DNA from: Promethearchaeota archaeon
GTDB taxonomy: Archaea > Asgardarchaeota > Lokiarchaeia > Sigynarchaeales > SOKP01
Assembly (NCBI GenBank): GCA_014730295.1
Contig: WJIN01000214.1
Span: forward strand, 1-13,946
Direction of reading: 5' to 3'
DNA: 13,946 nt
The position numbers and the translations under genes are program-made. The notes beneath the pieces are model-generated. The model had not been told where the DNA came from and did not search any database. It saw only the letters and a program-made list of their open reading frames with translations. Below are positions 6,148 to 13,643 of this stretch, one piece after another. Numbering within the stretch: the stretch's first letter is position 1; every line of letters starts with the position of its first letter.

Positions 6148-6924
6148 TTACTGGTATTTTCGGATGAAGCTTTTTAATGCACCAAAATATTCTTTTTCAT
6201 AGGAAAAGATATTATTATGTCCTGCGCCTTCAATCATCACTAGTTTTTTATCTACATCCTTGGGTATAGAATCATATAATAATTGCCCCTCTGAATTTGG
6301 AATAATCCAATCATTTGTTCCATGAATTATTAGCGTTGATTTTATAAATTGTTGCACGCGAATGTCATTAGAATATTCTTTAAGTGTATCTTCAGTAATA
6401 TTAGGACCAGATACGTTAAATAAACGAGTCATCATATTATAGATGCTCGCAAATCCACTTTCGAAGATAATTCCCTTTAACTCTTCAGGATTATGAGAAC
6501 CAATTTCTGCCGCGCAAACACTTCCCAAAGATCTTCCTTGTACGAAAAGTGAGCCTTCTAATTCTTGACTTTGCAAATATTTTCTAAATTTATTATAGAC
6601 CGGCATCGCATCTTTAATTAAGCTAGTATAGGTTGGCTCGTGAGAACTAAAACCATATCCTCGGAAATCCATAACAGCGAGATTTACACCACATTCAAAA
6701 AACAAATTGTAGAAATATTTATAATCTAATGCAATTTCCCCATTACCATGAAATAGAAGTATAGTCGGAAGGTGTGTATCATTCAAATATAAAATACCGC
6801 CGATTATAACATCATCGTGTATTGACAATTTAATAACTTGTAAATTATCATCCAGATCCTTGGGTTCTTTCACCTTACGGGGATAAAACACAACTTGGGA
6901 AACTCTTGGATCATCAAGAAACAT
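6148..6924 (-). CDS. Alpha/beta hydrolase (serine hydrolase, ABHD13/17-like)
   Basis: A 258-residue soluble alpha/beta-hydrolase with no signal peptide. The oxyanion strand is ILLFHGNGE (HGNG, 59-62), followed by VMDFRGYGFS. The nucleophile elbow is G130-R-S132-L-G134, with S132 as the nucleophile. The acid is D205 in HGTNDWIIP and the base is H236 in EGAGHNN. All three triad members are therefore present and correctly ordered. The HGNG, DFRGYG and GRSLGS text resembles the ABHD12/13/17 and YqkD/FrsA-like group, which includes esterases, thioesterases and acyl-protein hydrolases. The substrate cannot be read from sequence. It is a single gene, divergent from the ATC-hydrolase-family gene and convergent with TFB; neither neighbour suggests a shared pathway. 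Confidence 0.92.
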   Translation of the reverse strand: MFLDDPRVSQVVFYPRKVKEPKDLDDNLQVIKLSIHDDVIIGGILYLNDTHLPTILLFHGNGEIALDYKYFYNLFFECGVNLAVMDFRGYGFSSHEPTYTSLIKDAMPVYNKFRKYLQSQELEGSLFVQGRSLGSVCAAEIGSHNPEELKGIIFESGFASIYNMMTRLFNVSGPNITEDTLKEYSNDIRVQQFIKSTLIIHGTNDWIIPNSEGQLLYDSIPKDVDKKLVMIEGAGHNNIFSYEKEYFGALKSFIRKYQ

Positions 6925-7063
6925 AATAATTTCTATACCTCTATAGTGATTTTTTATTAATAGATGTTTTTGATTAGCAATAATAACCGTAAAAATTAAA
7001 ATTATAACGCTTCTCTTCTATTATTAATCATGTTATTGGAATTAATTAAAAAGGAACCGAAAT

Positions 7064-7732
7064 ATGACTGAAAAAGGAATTTTAAAAGGTGCCGATCGAA
7101 AAGAAAAAAGTTGGCAAAAAGCAAAAATCGCTTTAAGAGAACCTTTTAAAGATGCATTAGACCGCTTCAGAGAAGAGGTCGAACCTAGAAACGATTTCGA
7201 TCCGAGTGCGTTATTACAATTTGGATTGTTTATGTCCAAGGGAATAATTAATATTTTGAAAAAAGCGGAAAAAGAATTGGGAAAAAAGGGACAAAAAATT
7301 GTACAAGACGCATTAATTAAAACGGGTTATGAGGTAGGTTCTCAGATGATAGATCCCGATAAAATACCCCCAGATATTTCCGATATTGAATTAATGAGTT
7401 TTTTAGCGACTATAATAAACACCCAAGCTTGGACCTCAATAGAAGATCCCAGAATAGATAGTGAAGAAAAATGTTCTTTTGATATTCTCTGGTGTCCCCT
7501 TCAAGATGTCTATTCAGCATTCGATTGCCGAGTACAAAGATATTTTGTTCAAGGAATTGTTGATTATTTCCGCGACAACGTCTTTAAAGATGTTGATTAC
7601 CAGATCTATTTTAAGTCTACTATCCCTGCTGGAGCCGAATGTTGCAAGTTTGTAGTTGAAGAAAAAAAACCCGGAGAGCACGATAAATGGGAGGAATATT
7701 CCAAAAAATTGGATAAGAAAGCTTTAGATTAA
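7064..7732 (+). CDS. ATC hydrolase-family protein (L-2-amino-thiazoline-4-carboxylate hydrolase-like)
   Basis: A 222-residue cytoplasmic protein. Its C-terminal two-thirds resembles the ATC hydrolase family (Pfam ATC_hyd): a helical lead-in, then a strand with a CP motif (ILWCPLQDVY, C144), a following cysteine at 155 in FDCR, and a final strand pair ending GAECCKFVVE (C193-C194), matching the family's GxxxCxF ending. The founding enzyme opens the thiazoline ring of ATC on the way to cysteine. Most members are uncharacterised and occur in anaerobes, so the substrate here is unknown. The first 40 residues are highly charged. AAGGA about 9 bases before the ATG is a good ribosome site. Convergent with the sugar symporter 35 bp away, it appears monocistronic. 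The family assignment is from motif memory and is moderate. Confidence 0.6.
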   Translation: MTEKGILKGADRKEKSWQKAKIALREPFKDALDRFREEVEPRNDFDPSALLQFGLFMSKGIINILKKAEKELGKKGQKIVQDALIKTGYEVGSQMIDPDKIPPDISDIELMSFLATIINTQAWTSIEDPRIDSEEKCSFDILWCPLQDVYSAFDCRVQRYFVQGIVDYFRDNVFKDVDYQIYFKSTIPAGAECCKFVVEEKKPGEHDKWEEYSKKLDKKALD

Positions 7733-7737
7733 TAAGA

Positions 7738-7752
7738 TAGAAAAAAAAGAGA
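7738..7752 (-). terminator. U-tract behind the GPH symporter gene
   Basis: A plus-strand A-run at 7741-7748 gives eight consecutive U in the minus-strand transcript, about 20-27 bases past the symporter stop. This is a plausible hairpin-free archaeal termination tract in the 35-bp convergent gap. Confidence 0.45.
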
Positions 7753-7767
7753 TTTGATAGTTAGATC

Positions 7768-9201
7768 TTAAGAATTAGGTTTTTCTCTCTCCATATCTGC
7801 TAATTTTTTACTTTTTTCTTCGTGCATCTCTAATACTTTTTCTTGTACTTCTTCCCATTGCTCACCCTTTAGGGGATAGAGCTGGAGAATAGCAGCTGCA
7901 AGCAATAAACATATTCCTGGAATAATTCCAATAAATATTCTTATTGCTAAAAATACAGCATCTGGCTGTAGATCTGGTCTAGGTACACCACCAGTTAAAT
8001 CTCTTGGGATAAAACCTGCTAAAGATAATAATGCGGCAGGAATTATCAAAGCAAAACTTTGAGCAGGTTTAGTTATTAATGCATTAATACCAAAAAATAC
8101 ACCTTCTCTTCTTACCCCTGTTCTTAACTCATCTTCATCGGCAACTTGAGCGAATAAAACATTTGTGAAAACTAGAGGCCCAATAAATCCAATACCCGCA
8201 ATTGTAAGACTTAATCCAATGGTTATTAGATCTGGCATGAAGATTAGTGAAATTAAGCCTATTCCACCAAGTATTAATAAAAATTGATCTGCCTTTAGTA
8301 CCCCAAATTTATCTATCAATTTGGGCGTTACCCAAATTCCTAAGATTAATGGAAGAAAGATAAATACTAAAAGGATAATGGTCGAAGTTTCTAAAACATA
8401 ATCCGCTAAGTAAAATACTGAACCAATGACTAAAGATTGCATTAAAATTTGGAAAAAATTAGCTGATACAAGGGTTACAAAGGATCTACTTTTAAATGTA
8501 TATTTTAATGAATCTATAATACCTAATGGTTCATCGACTTTCGTGAATTCGGGCCGTTCTTTAAATTGATAGGTCATAAATAGGATTAAAGCAGAACCAA
8601 GTACACCAACAGCAATCATAGCCATTCTGAAGGGAAATAAAGTTTCAACATTTCTAAATAAATCAGGGATAAGAAATCCCAATATCTGACCTATTAGATT
8701 AAAAAAGGAGGCGAAAACTTGAAGACTGTTCCTTTCCTTTTCATTTTCGGTAATTTCAGGTAATAATGCAGAATATAAGAGAAAAATTATTGTATAGGCA
8801 GTATCATACAATGCTGTAGTTATTACTAGCCACACGAAAATCCAGATATCTGGTAATAAAGTTCCCGGTGCAAACCAAATCAAGATAAATGTTATAGCAA
8901 AAAATGGTGCAGTATATCGCATAAAGGGAATTCTTCTTCCCTTTTCAGATCGGGATTTATCTGACCAAACTCCAACTAAAGGATCATTCAAGGCATTTAC
9001 AATCAAATAAATTATTGAGAGAGTGTATACAATTGCTTCTGCTTGGACTAATCCCAGATAATCTATAACAAATATAGAAAGCATGGAGGCATAGATACCA
9101 TTTATTGTTGCTCCGCCTAAACTAGCTAAACCCCAATACAATCTTTTTTCCGTACTAAATCTAATAGTAGGTGAGACTTCCTTCTTTTCCTTTTCATTCA
9201 T
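7768..9201 (-). CDS. GPH-family (MelB-like) sugar:cation symporter, MFS
   Basis: A 477-residue transporter with twelve expected helices and a charged, probably helical cytoplasmic tail (about 440-477). The N-terminal LYWGLASLGGATINGIYASML segment and the motif NALNDPLVGVWSDKSRSEKGRR (69-90) place it in the glycoside-pentoside-hexuronide:cation family: MelB has WDAINDP and then RTRSRWG at this spot. The first cation-site aspartate of MelB (D55) corresponds to N69 here, while the second (D59) is kept as D73, so ion selectivity may differ from MelB. The role is probably import of a sugar or glycoside; the substrate is unknown and there is no glycosidase next to it. A TATA-like TTTTATATTAGATAAAAAG lies about 36-55 bases before the ATG, so it has its own promoter behind the beta-helix operon. 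The A-rich leader has no clear Shine-Dalgarno site. Confidence 0.92.
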   Translation of the reverse strand: MNEKEKKEVSPTIRFSTEKRLYWGLASLGGATINGIYASMLSIFVIDYLGLVQAEAIVYTLSIIYLIVNALNDPLVGVWSDKSRSEKGRRIPFMRYTAPFFAITFILIWFAPGTLLPDIWIFVWLVITTALYDTAYTIIFLLYSALLPEITENEKERNSLQVFASFFNLIGQILGFLIPDLFRNVETLFPFRMAMIAVGVLGSALILFMTYQFKERPEFTKVDEPLGIIDSLKYTFKSRSFVTLVSANFFQILMQSLVIGSVFYLADYVLETSTIILLVFIFLPLILGIWVTPKLIDKFGVLKADQFLLILGGIGLISLIFMPDLITIGLSLTIAGIGFIGPLVFTNVLFAQVADEDELRTGVRREGVFFGINALITKPAQSFALIIPAALLSLAGFIPRDLTGGVPRPDLQPDAVFLAIRIFIGIIPGICLLLAAAILQLYPLKGEQWEEVQEKVLEMHEEKSKKLADMEREKPNS

Positions 9202-9300
9202 ATTTTTTTTTTTAAATTTAATTTATTAGTATAGTATTTCTTTTTATCTAATATAAAATCTTGAGTTTATGTTAAATTAACAATTTGAGAGAGGTGGAAA

Positions 9301-9326
9301 AGATTTTCAAATAGGCTTGATAATCT
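9301..9326 (-). terminator. Hairpin terminator behind the beta-helix operon
   Basis: On the minus strand AGATT and TCAA pair with TTGA and AATCT around a six-base loop, with one A-A mismatch in the stem. The sequence continues TTTTCC. It lies 15 bases past the stop codon at 9342, between the operon and the symporter promoter, as an intrinsic-type terminator would. Confidence 0.5.
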
Positions 9327-9341
9327 ATTTTGCCATAGAAG

Positions 9342-10199
9342 TTAAAATTTATATGGTTTTTTCTTACCCGTATCAACTATTCTACTAGTGAGTTCTTTAC
9401 GACTCATTTTCTTACTCATTTCCACTTTCTGGTATTTTCTCGCTGGCCTTCCGACGTATATCCATCCTGCCTCTAAAACTTGATTGATATGAGTAATCGC
9501 CCAAACGCCTAGCGTACAACTCTTTCCGATGATCGTCCCCGGAGCAACAATGCAATTACCCCCCAGAACTACATGATCTCCGATGATAACCTTCTTTATT
9601 AGAAGATGGTTCCCGATAATAATGCTTGAAGAAACCACTGCCCCCTGTCCTAGCATAATATTTTCTCCAAATTCGATGAATTCCACATCAGACCACCCGT
9701 CAAATAAAGTGGATTTGAAATCCGCTCGCATCTCGCAAATCTTAAATGCAAAATTGGTCACCCATGGAAAACAAAAGTTATTCCATATCCAAAACACAAA
9801 TTTTTTCACTGAAACTCTTAGACAAAAAAAATAGTAATCTTTATTTTTAAAACTTGTTTCGAACACACCTTGCTTTGGTTCATGTAATAATTTCAATATT
9901 ATTAGGCTAAGTTTTCCGAATAATAAACTTGAAACTAAGTACAAGCCCCAGTATGCCATGATATCAATGAAGAATAGTAGAATCCTCCAATGAAAATAGT
10001 TCGAAGCCATGGCAGATTCAAAAAATGTTAATATAAAGGCAAGTGGCATTAAAAAAGAAAGGGAATGGAGCACAATTTGAAGAATAACGCTTAATTTAGG
10101 ATAGAAGATCGCACTTGTTGTAATTGGATATTGGGAAAGGTCAACATCATTTAAATCTTCAATATTTTCAAGATCTTTAGAATTGTCCGATTCACTCAT
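9342..10199 (-). CDS. Membrane-anchored left-handed-beta-helix (hexapeptide) transferase-like protein
   Basis: A 285-residue protein: an acidic N-terminal tail, two or more membrane helices (about 38-105), a signature EPKQGVF (107-113) followed by KNKDYYFFCLR, and then a hexapeptide-repeat beta-helix (about 161-256) with repeats such as ENIMLGQG, IIGNHLLI, IIGDHVVLGGNC and TIIGKSC, closed by YVGRPARKY. The layout matches the C-terminal region of Pls/PosA-type nonribosomal peptide synthetases. Beta-helix proteins of this sort usually transfer acyl groups or carry carbonic anhydrase activity; the substrate is unknown. I chose the ATG at 10197-10199, which overlaps the upstream stop as ATGAGTGA and implies translational coupling. 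A TTG at 10209-10211 would add four residues. It is one more copy of the module found twice in the partner gene. Confidence 0.85.
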   Translation of the reverse strand: MSESDNSKDLENIEDLNDVDLSQYPITTSAIFYPKLSVILQIVLHSLSFLMPLAFILTFFESAMASNYFHWRILLFFIDIMAYWGLYLVSSLLFGKLSLIILKLLHEPKQGVFETSFKNKDYYFFCLRVSVKKFVFWIWNNFCFPWVTNFAFKICEMRADFKSTLFDGWSDVEFIEFGENIMLGQGAVVSSSIIIGNHLLIKKVIIGDHVVLGGNCIVAPGTIIGKSCTLGVWAITHINQVLEAGWIYVGRPARKYQKVEMSKKMSRKELTSRIVDTGKKKPYKF

Positions 10200-11757
10200 C
10201 TTCGAACTCAACCCCCAAGTATCGCCTTTTGTCTTCTTGACTTAATTTCTTTGCAGGGAATCCAAAATAAATAGCATCTCCCTTGAGTTCATCAAATTTA
10301 ACGGTAGAACCGATTGGAATAAATGTCGAATTCTTACCGACCTTGGTTCCCGGCAAAGTTCCTGTCAAAACTTCAAAAATCGAATTATCTTCTACATCCG
10401 CTCCAAAAAAAGTTAAATTTTCTTCCCCGTAGACTCCATCAACAAGGTGATTAGTCAAGTGAGTGAATGTTCCAAGGTAACAATTCTTTCCCAAGTGGAT
10501 ATGGCTGTGAAGATATGCCTCCTCAATGACAGTTCCTTTTCCTATCTTATTGGAACCCAAGAATTGTAACTCCCAATTAATCAACCATGGAAAGGGGGAT
10601 CGAATGAAGGCAAATATTGGATATTTAAATAGAAATGAACGAAAATGGTAATAATCCAATACATTTGATTCTTTATTCAAGTTCCTATCAAAAATACCTT
10701 GCTCTGGGCCTCGTTTATCAGCAAAGGAATAGAAGATACGAGTAAGAAATGCGACAAGAATTAGATGGAGTAAATATAAACTAATCAAAACTATAGGTAA
10801 TGTAATTAATATGATCCAATTCTCTAAACTGGTAAAGGACATAATAGTTATTGGAATAGAAAATAAATAAGGTTCCAATAACCCGAATAGATATAGATAA
10901 AATAAAAACCCAGGTATTATAAACGAAAACCCAATAATCATCCATCCCGAAGATATATATAAATGAAACGGCACTGCCAATTCTTTTGCCTCTTCTCTTA
11001 GATCTTCTTCTACATATCTCTCCTTATCATGTTGCCTAAATACTATCTGCTCAAAGGCATTCTTATCATCTATTTGAGTGTTTTTTAAAACCTTCTGGCA
11101 AGGACTATCTCTATAGACAGTTTCTTTATCGAGTGTTTGCCCAACTGTGGTAGTTGATAGTGCGTCCAATATAGTATTCTCTTCTATTTTGGTTCCAGGC
11201 AAAACTACGGAATGGGCTCCAATGATGACACCATCTTCTATGGTTGTTTTCTTAAGAATTAACTTATTATCAGCAAGAAAACTCGATAAAATTAAACTTC
11301 CTTGGCCAAGCCGCACATTCTTTCCGATTTGTATAAATTCGGTATCTACCCATCCTTCATGAAGTGATACCATGTTTCCTACCTTGACTCCATAGATCCT
11401 CAGTAATAACGTTTCGATATAGTGAATTGATAATTGCCGTGCTATCCATATCGGCCATTTCTTTATTACAGCTCTTAAACTCCAATAGCAATAATCCTTA
11501 TCTTTCTTGCTTCGCGCAAACACACCCTCTTGAGGAGGATGGATAATATTGGCTATAGCAAGGAAAAATCTTGAGATAATGGCAGAACTTATAATTAGAA
11601 GAAAAATGGCTCCGATTAAAGCAATGGGGAATAATAAGAAAAAGGGAACGGAAAATCCTCCAAAATAACTCCAATAAAACCAAATCCAAAATATCGGGGG
11701 TTGTGCTCCGAGAATCATTATTAGGATATAAATTATCAAATATCTTTTCTTTGCCAA
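10192..11757 (-). CDS. Tandem-duplicated membrane plus beta-helix transferase-like protein
   Basis: A 521-residue protein made of two copies of one module. Copy 1 has helices at about 6-70, PPQEGVF (74-80), KDKDYCYWSLR and a hexapeptide beta-helix at about 122-225. Copy 2 has helices at about 270-340, GPEQGIF (350-356), LDYYHFRSFLF and a beta-helix at about 400-503 closed by YFGFPAKKL. The helical segment before each beta-helix (KKWPIWIARQ and FKYPIFAFIR) also aligns. This two-beta-helix arrangement resembles the C-terminal extension of Pls/PosA-type NRPS proteins, here free-standing without adenylation or carrier domains. A role in modifying a lipid, peptide or surface polymer at the inner membrane face is inference. 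The only in-frame start near the end of the open frame is TTG (11755-11757); the next ATG (M14) would cut into the first helix. The stop overlaps the next gene's start, so the two form an operon. Confidence 0.85.
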   Translation of the reverse strand: MAKKRYLIIYILIMILGAQPPIFWIWFYWSYFGGFSVPFFLLFPIALIGAIFLLIISSAIISRFFLAIANIIHPPQEGVFARSKKDKDYCYWSLRAVIKKWPIWIARQLSIHYIETLLLRIYGVKVGNMVSLHEGWVDTEFIQIGKNVRLGQGSLILSSFLADNKLILKKTTIEDGVIIGAHSVVLPGTKIEENTILDALSTTTVGQTLDKETVYRDSPCQKVLKNTQIDDKNAFEQIVFRQHDKERYVEEDLREEAKELAVPFHLYISSGWMIIGFSFIIPGFLFYLYLFGLLEPYLFSIPITIMSFTSLENWIILITLPIVLISLYLLHLILVAFLTRIFYSFADKRGPEQGIFDRNLNKESNVLDYYHFRSFLFKYPIFAFIRSPFPWLINWELQFLGSNKIGKGTVIEEAYLHSHIHLGKNCYLGTFTHLTNHLVDGVYGEENLTFFGADVEDNSIFEVLTGTLPGTKVGKNSTFIPIGSTVKFDELKGDAIYFGFPAKKLSQEDKRRYLGVEFEDE

Positions 11758-12031
11758 AGTATTTGTTGTGCGTGGTCCTTCCCTTAGTGAGGCTGGAATG
11801 GAAATAGGAGAATCACTCTCATATAATATGTTTGACCTTTAATCAATTATTAATCTCATATAAAATACACTAATTAAATTTTGGTATATAGAAAATAGAT
11901 TCTGTTAGGAACTTTGAAGGGATGAAAAAACCATTTTTTCACTTGTTTTAATTCCTTGATTTGAGAATTTTTAAACATTTAATAATTTCAAAATTGAAAA
12001 TATATTATTTCAAGTTGAAAATAAAATAAGC
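11758..12031. promoter_or_regulatory. Divergent intergenic region, beta-helix operon and acyl-CoA dehydrogenase
   Basis: This spacer must hold promoters for both directions. On the plus side AAATATATTATTT (about 11997-12009) lies 23-35 bases before the first ATG of the dehydrogenase gene, a fitting TATA position. On the minus side several AT-only stretches around 11820-11880 could serve the operon, but I cannot choose among them. I saw no clear operator repeat. Confidence 0.45.
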
Positions 12032-13579
12032 ATGAAAAATGAGCGAAATATGAGTGAACCATATTTTTGGTGGACCGAGGAACAAAGAGAAATTGCGAAA
12101 AAAGTCGAGAAATTTGTAGAAGAAAATTTTACTGCTGCGGAAGAATATTACTGGAAAAAAAAATTTCCATGGGATTTAGTGAAAAAAGTCGCAAAAGAGG
12201 GATATTTCGGTGTTGGAATCCCAAAGGAATATGGAGGCCTGGAATTAGGCGCAACTGGGTCTTGTATCGTAGCCGAGCAATTAGGAAGGCTATATTCTGT
12301 TGGCCATGTATTTGTGGTAAGCATGTTAGCAGGTTTAGAACAGATTTTACGTTATGCAACTGATGCGCAAAAAGAGAAATGGTTGCCTCAACTTGCGAAA
12401 GGAGAGGAGTTAGGTGCCGTTTGCATTACCGAACCTTTTGCTGGGTCCGATGCAGCAAATGTTATGACAACCGCAGAAAAAGATGGCGATGAATGGATTA
12501 TAAATGGTAAAAAAAGATACATAACGGGTGCTGGAGTTTCGGACAGATATTTTATCTACGCCAAAACCAGTGATGATCCTTCTGATACTAAACAATATTC
12601 TCACCTTACATCCTTTTTAGTAGAAAAAGGAACTCCGGGATTTTCTTTAGAACGTATAAATCCATTAATAGGTTTTGAGAATGTTCCGAATGGATATTTA
12701 AGCTTTGAAGATGTGAGAATCCCAGATGAGAATCGTATTGGACCAGTAGGCAAAGGCTGGAACGTTATGATGGCAGGGTTAAATTTTGAGCGATTAATTG
12801 CTGGGGCAGTGTTTGTGGGTACCTTAAAGGACATTATAAGATTACTATTCCATTATACACGGCGTAGAGTTCAATTTCGAAGGCAAACGAATCGGCTCCA
12901 AGGGAACCAAGAAAAAATCGCAGAAATAATATCAAGATATCGGATGGGAAGGATATTCTCTTATTATTGTGCGAAAGAATTGGATGATGGAAAAGAACCT
13001 ATGATAAACGCAGCAATTGCAAAAATGGAAGTATCAGAGTGGGTTCGAGAAGCAGGAGAAAAGGCAATACAAGTAATGGGTGGAGACGGACTTACTAAAT
13101 TCTATTATGCAGAACGATTAATGCGAGAGGGAAAAATTGGAGAAATAGTTGCGGGTACCACTGAGATTCAGAAGTTAATCATATACCGATTTGCATCCAT
13201 GCTACCGGATTATAACGCTTCCGTAAGGATGAGATGGAATGAAGAGGTGAATGCTCCTGTTGTCTCAAAGGCAGATTCACAATTCAAGGACTTAGAATTA
13301 ACCGATGAGAATCTCCTTAAAGTTATTGCGCATGATTATAAAGTAAATCCGGGTCTTTACATGACTTTGGATGATGCCAGGGACGATATAGGAGGAAGTC
13401 GTTCAAAAACAAAAAGAGCAATCGAGTCATTAGAAGAACAAGGATTGGTGGTAACACATCGAGATCGAGGAGGAAATATCGAACTTGTGAAAGCAACCTA
13501 CAAAGGACTTCAAAAAGCGTTTCCAAAAGAGTATTATGAATGGTATCCAGATTGGTATGCCGACGTCGATAAATTTTAA
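12032..13579 (+). CDS. Acyl-CoA dehydrogenase with C-terminal winged-helix domain
   Basis: A 515-residue fusion. Residues 1-390 form a complete acyl-CoA dehydrogenase, an FAD flavoenzyme making 2-enoyl-CoA: helical N-domain (KFVEENF, GVGIPKEYGGL), the beta-barrel motif VCITEPFAGSD (130-140) and WIINGKKRYITGAG (155-168), and the C-terminal helical domain with QVMGGDGLTKFYYAERLMRE and GTTEIQ. The position equal to MCAD's catalytic E376 is A374, while E253 in LNFERLIAG matches the isovaleryl-CoA dehydrogenase/LCAD base on helix G, so a base at E253 is likely. After a linker, residues about 421-492 read as a winged helix: DENLLKVIAHDY, TLDDARDDIG, SRSKTKRAIESLEEQG and a beta wing VVTHRDRGGNIELVKAT. 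An aromatic tail follows (YYEWYPDWYADVDKF). ACADs are normally about 380-400 residues, so the extra 120 are unusual. A second ATG at 12050 is possible. No electron-transfer flavoprotein gene is adjacent. Confidence 0.95.
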   Translation: MKNERNMSEPYFWWTEEQREIAKKVEKFVEENFTAAEEYYWKKKFPWDLVKKVAKEGYFGVGIPKEYGGLELGATGSCIVAEQLGRLYSVGHVFVVSMLAGLEQILRYATDAQKEKWLPQLAKGEELGAVCITEPFAGSDAANVMTTAEKDGDEWIINGKKRYITGAGVSDRYFIYAKTSDDPSDTKQYSHLTSFLVEKGTPGFSLERINPLIGFENVPNGYLSFEDVRIPDENRIGPVGKGWNVMMAGLNFERLIAGAVFVGTLKDIIRLLFHYTRRRVQFRRQTNRLQGNQEKIAEIISRYRMGRIFSYYCAKELDDGKEPMINAAIAKMEVSEWVREAGEKAIQVMGGDGLTKFYYAERLMREGKIGEIVAGTTEIQKLIIYRFASMLPDYNASVRMRWNEEVNAPVVSKADSQFKDLELTDENLLKVIAHDYKVNPGLYMTLDDARDDIGGSRSKTKRAIESLEEQGLVVTHRDRGGNIELVKATYKGLQKAFPKEYYEWYPDWYADVDKF

Positions 13580-13601
13580 ATTATCATACTTCTAAACATA
13601 C

Positions 13602-13638
13602 CTATTTTTTCTATTACTTTTTATTCTTCTTATTTTTT
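13602..13638 (+). terminator. U-rich tract behind the acyl-CoA dehydrogenase gene
   Basis: Plus-strand T-runs of six, five and six bases lie in a pyrimidine-rich stretch 22-58 bases past the stop codon, in the convergent gap. This is a typical archaeal hairpin-free termination signal. Confidence 0.55.
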
Positions 13639-13643
13639 AAGAC

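Noticed and set aside
11785..11823. Short minus-strand ATG frame (12 codons) upstream of the beta-helix operon, as a possible leader peptide
   Set aside because: No ribosome site or attenuator-like structure is visible; chance is sufficient.
12067..12834. Several short open frames inside the acyl-CoA dehydrogenase gene on both strands
   Set aside because: They overlap conserved catalytic-domain codons and encode nothing recognisable.
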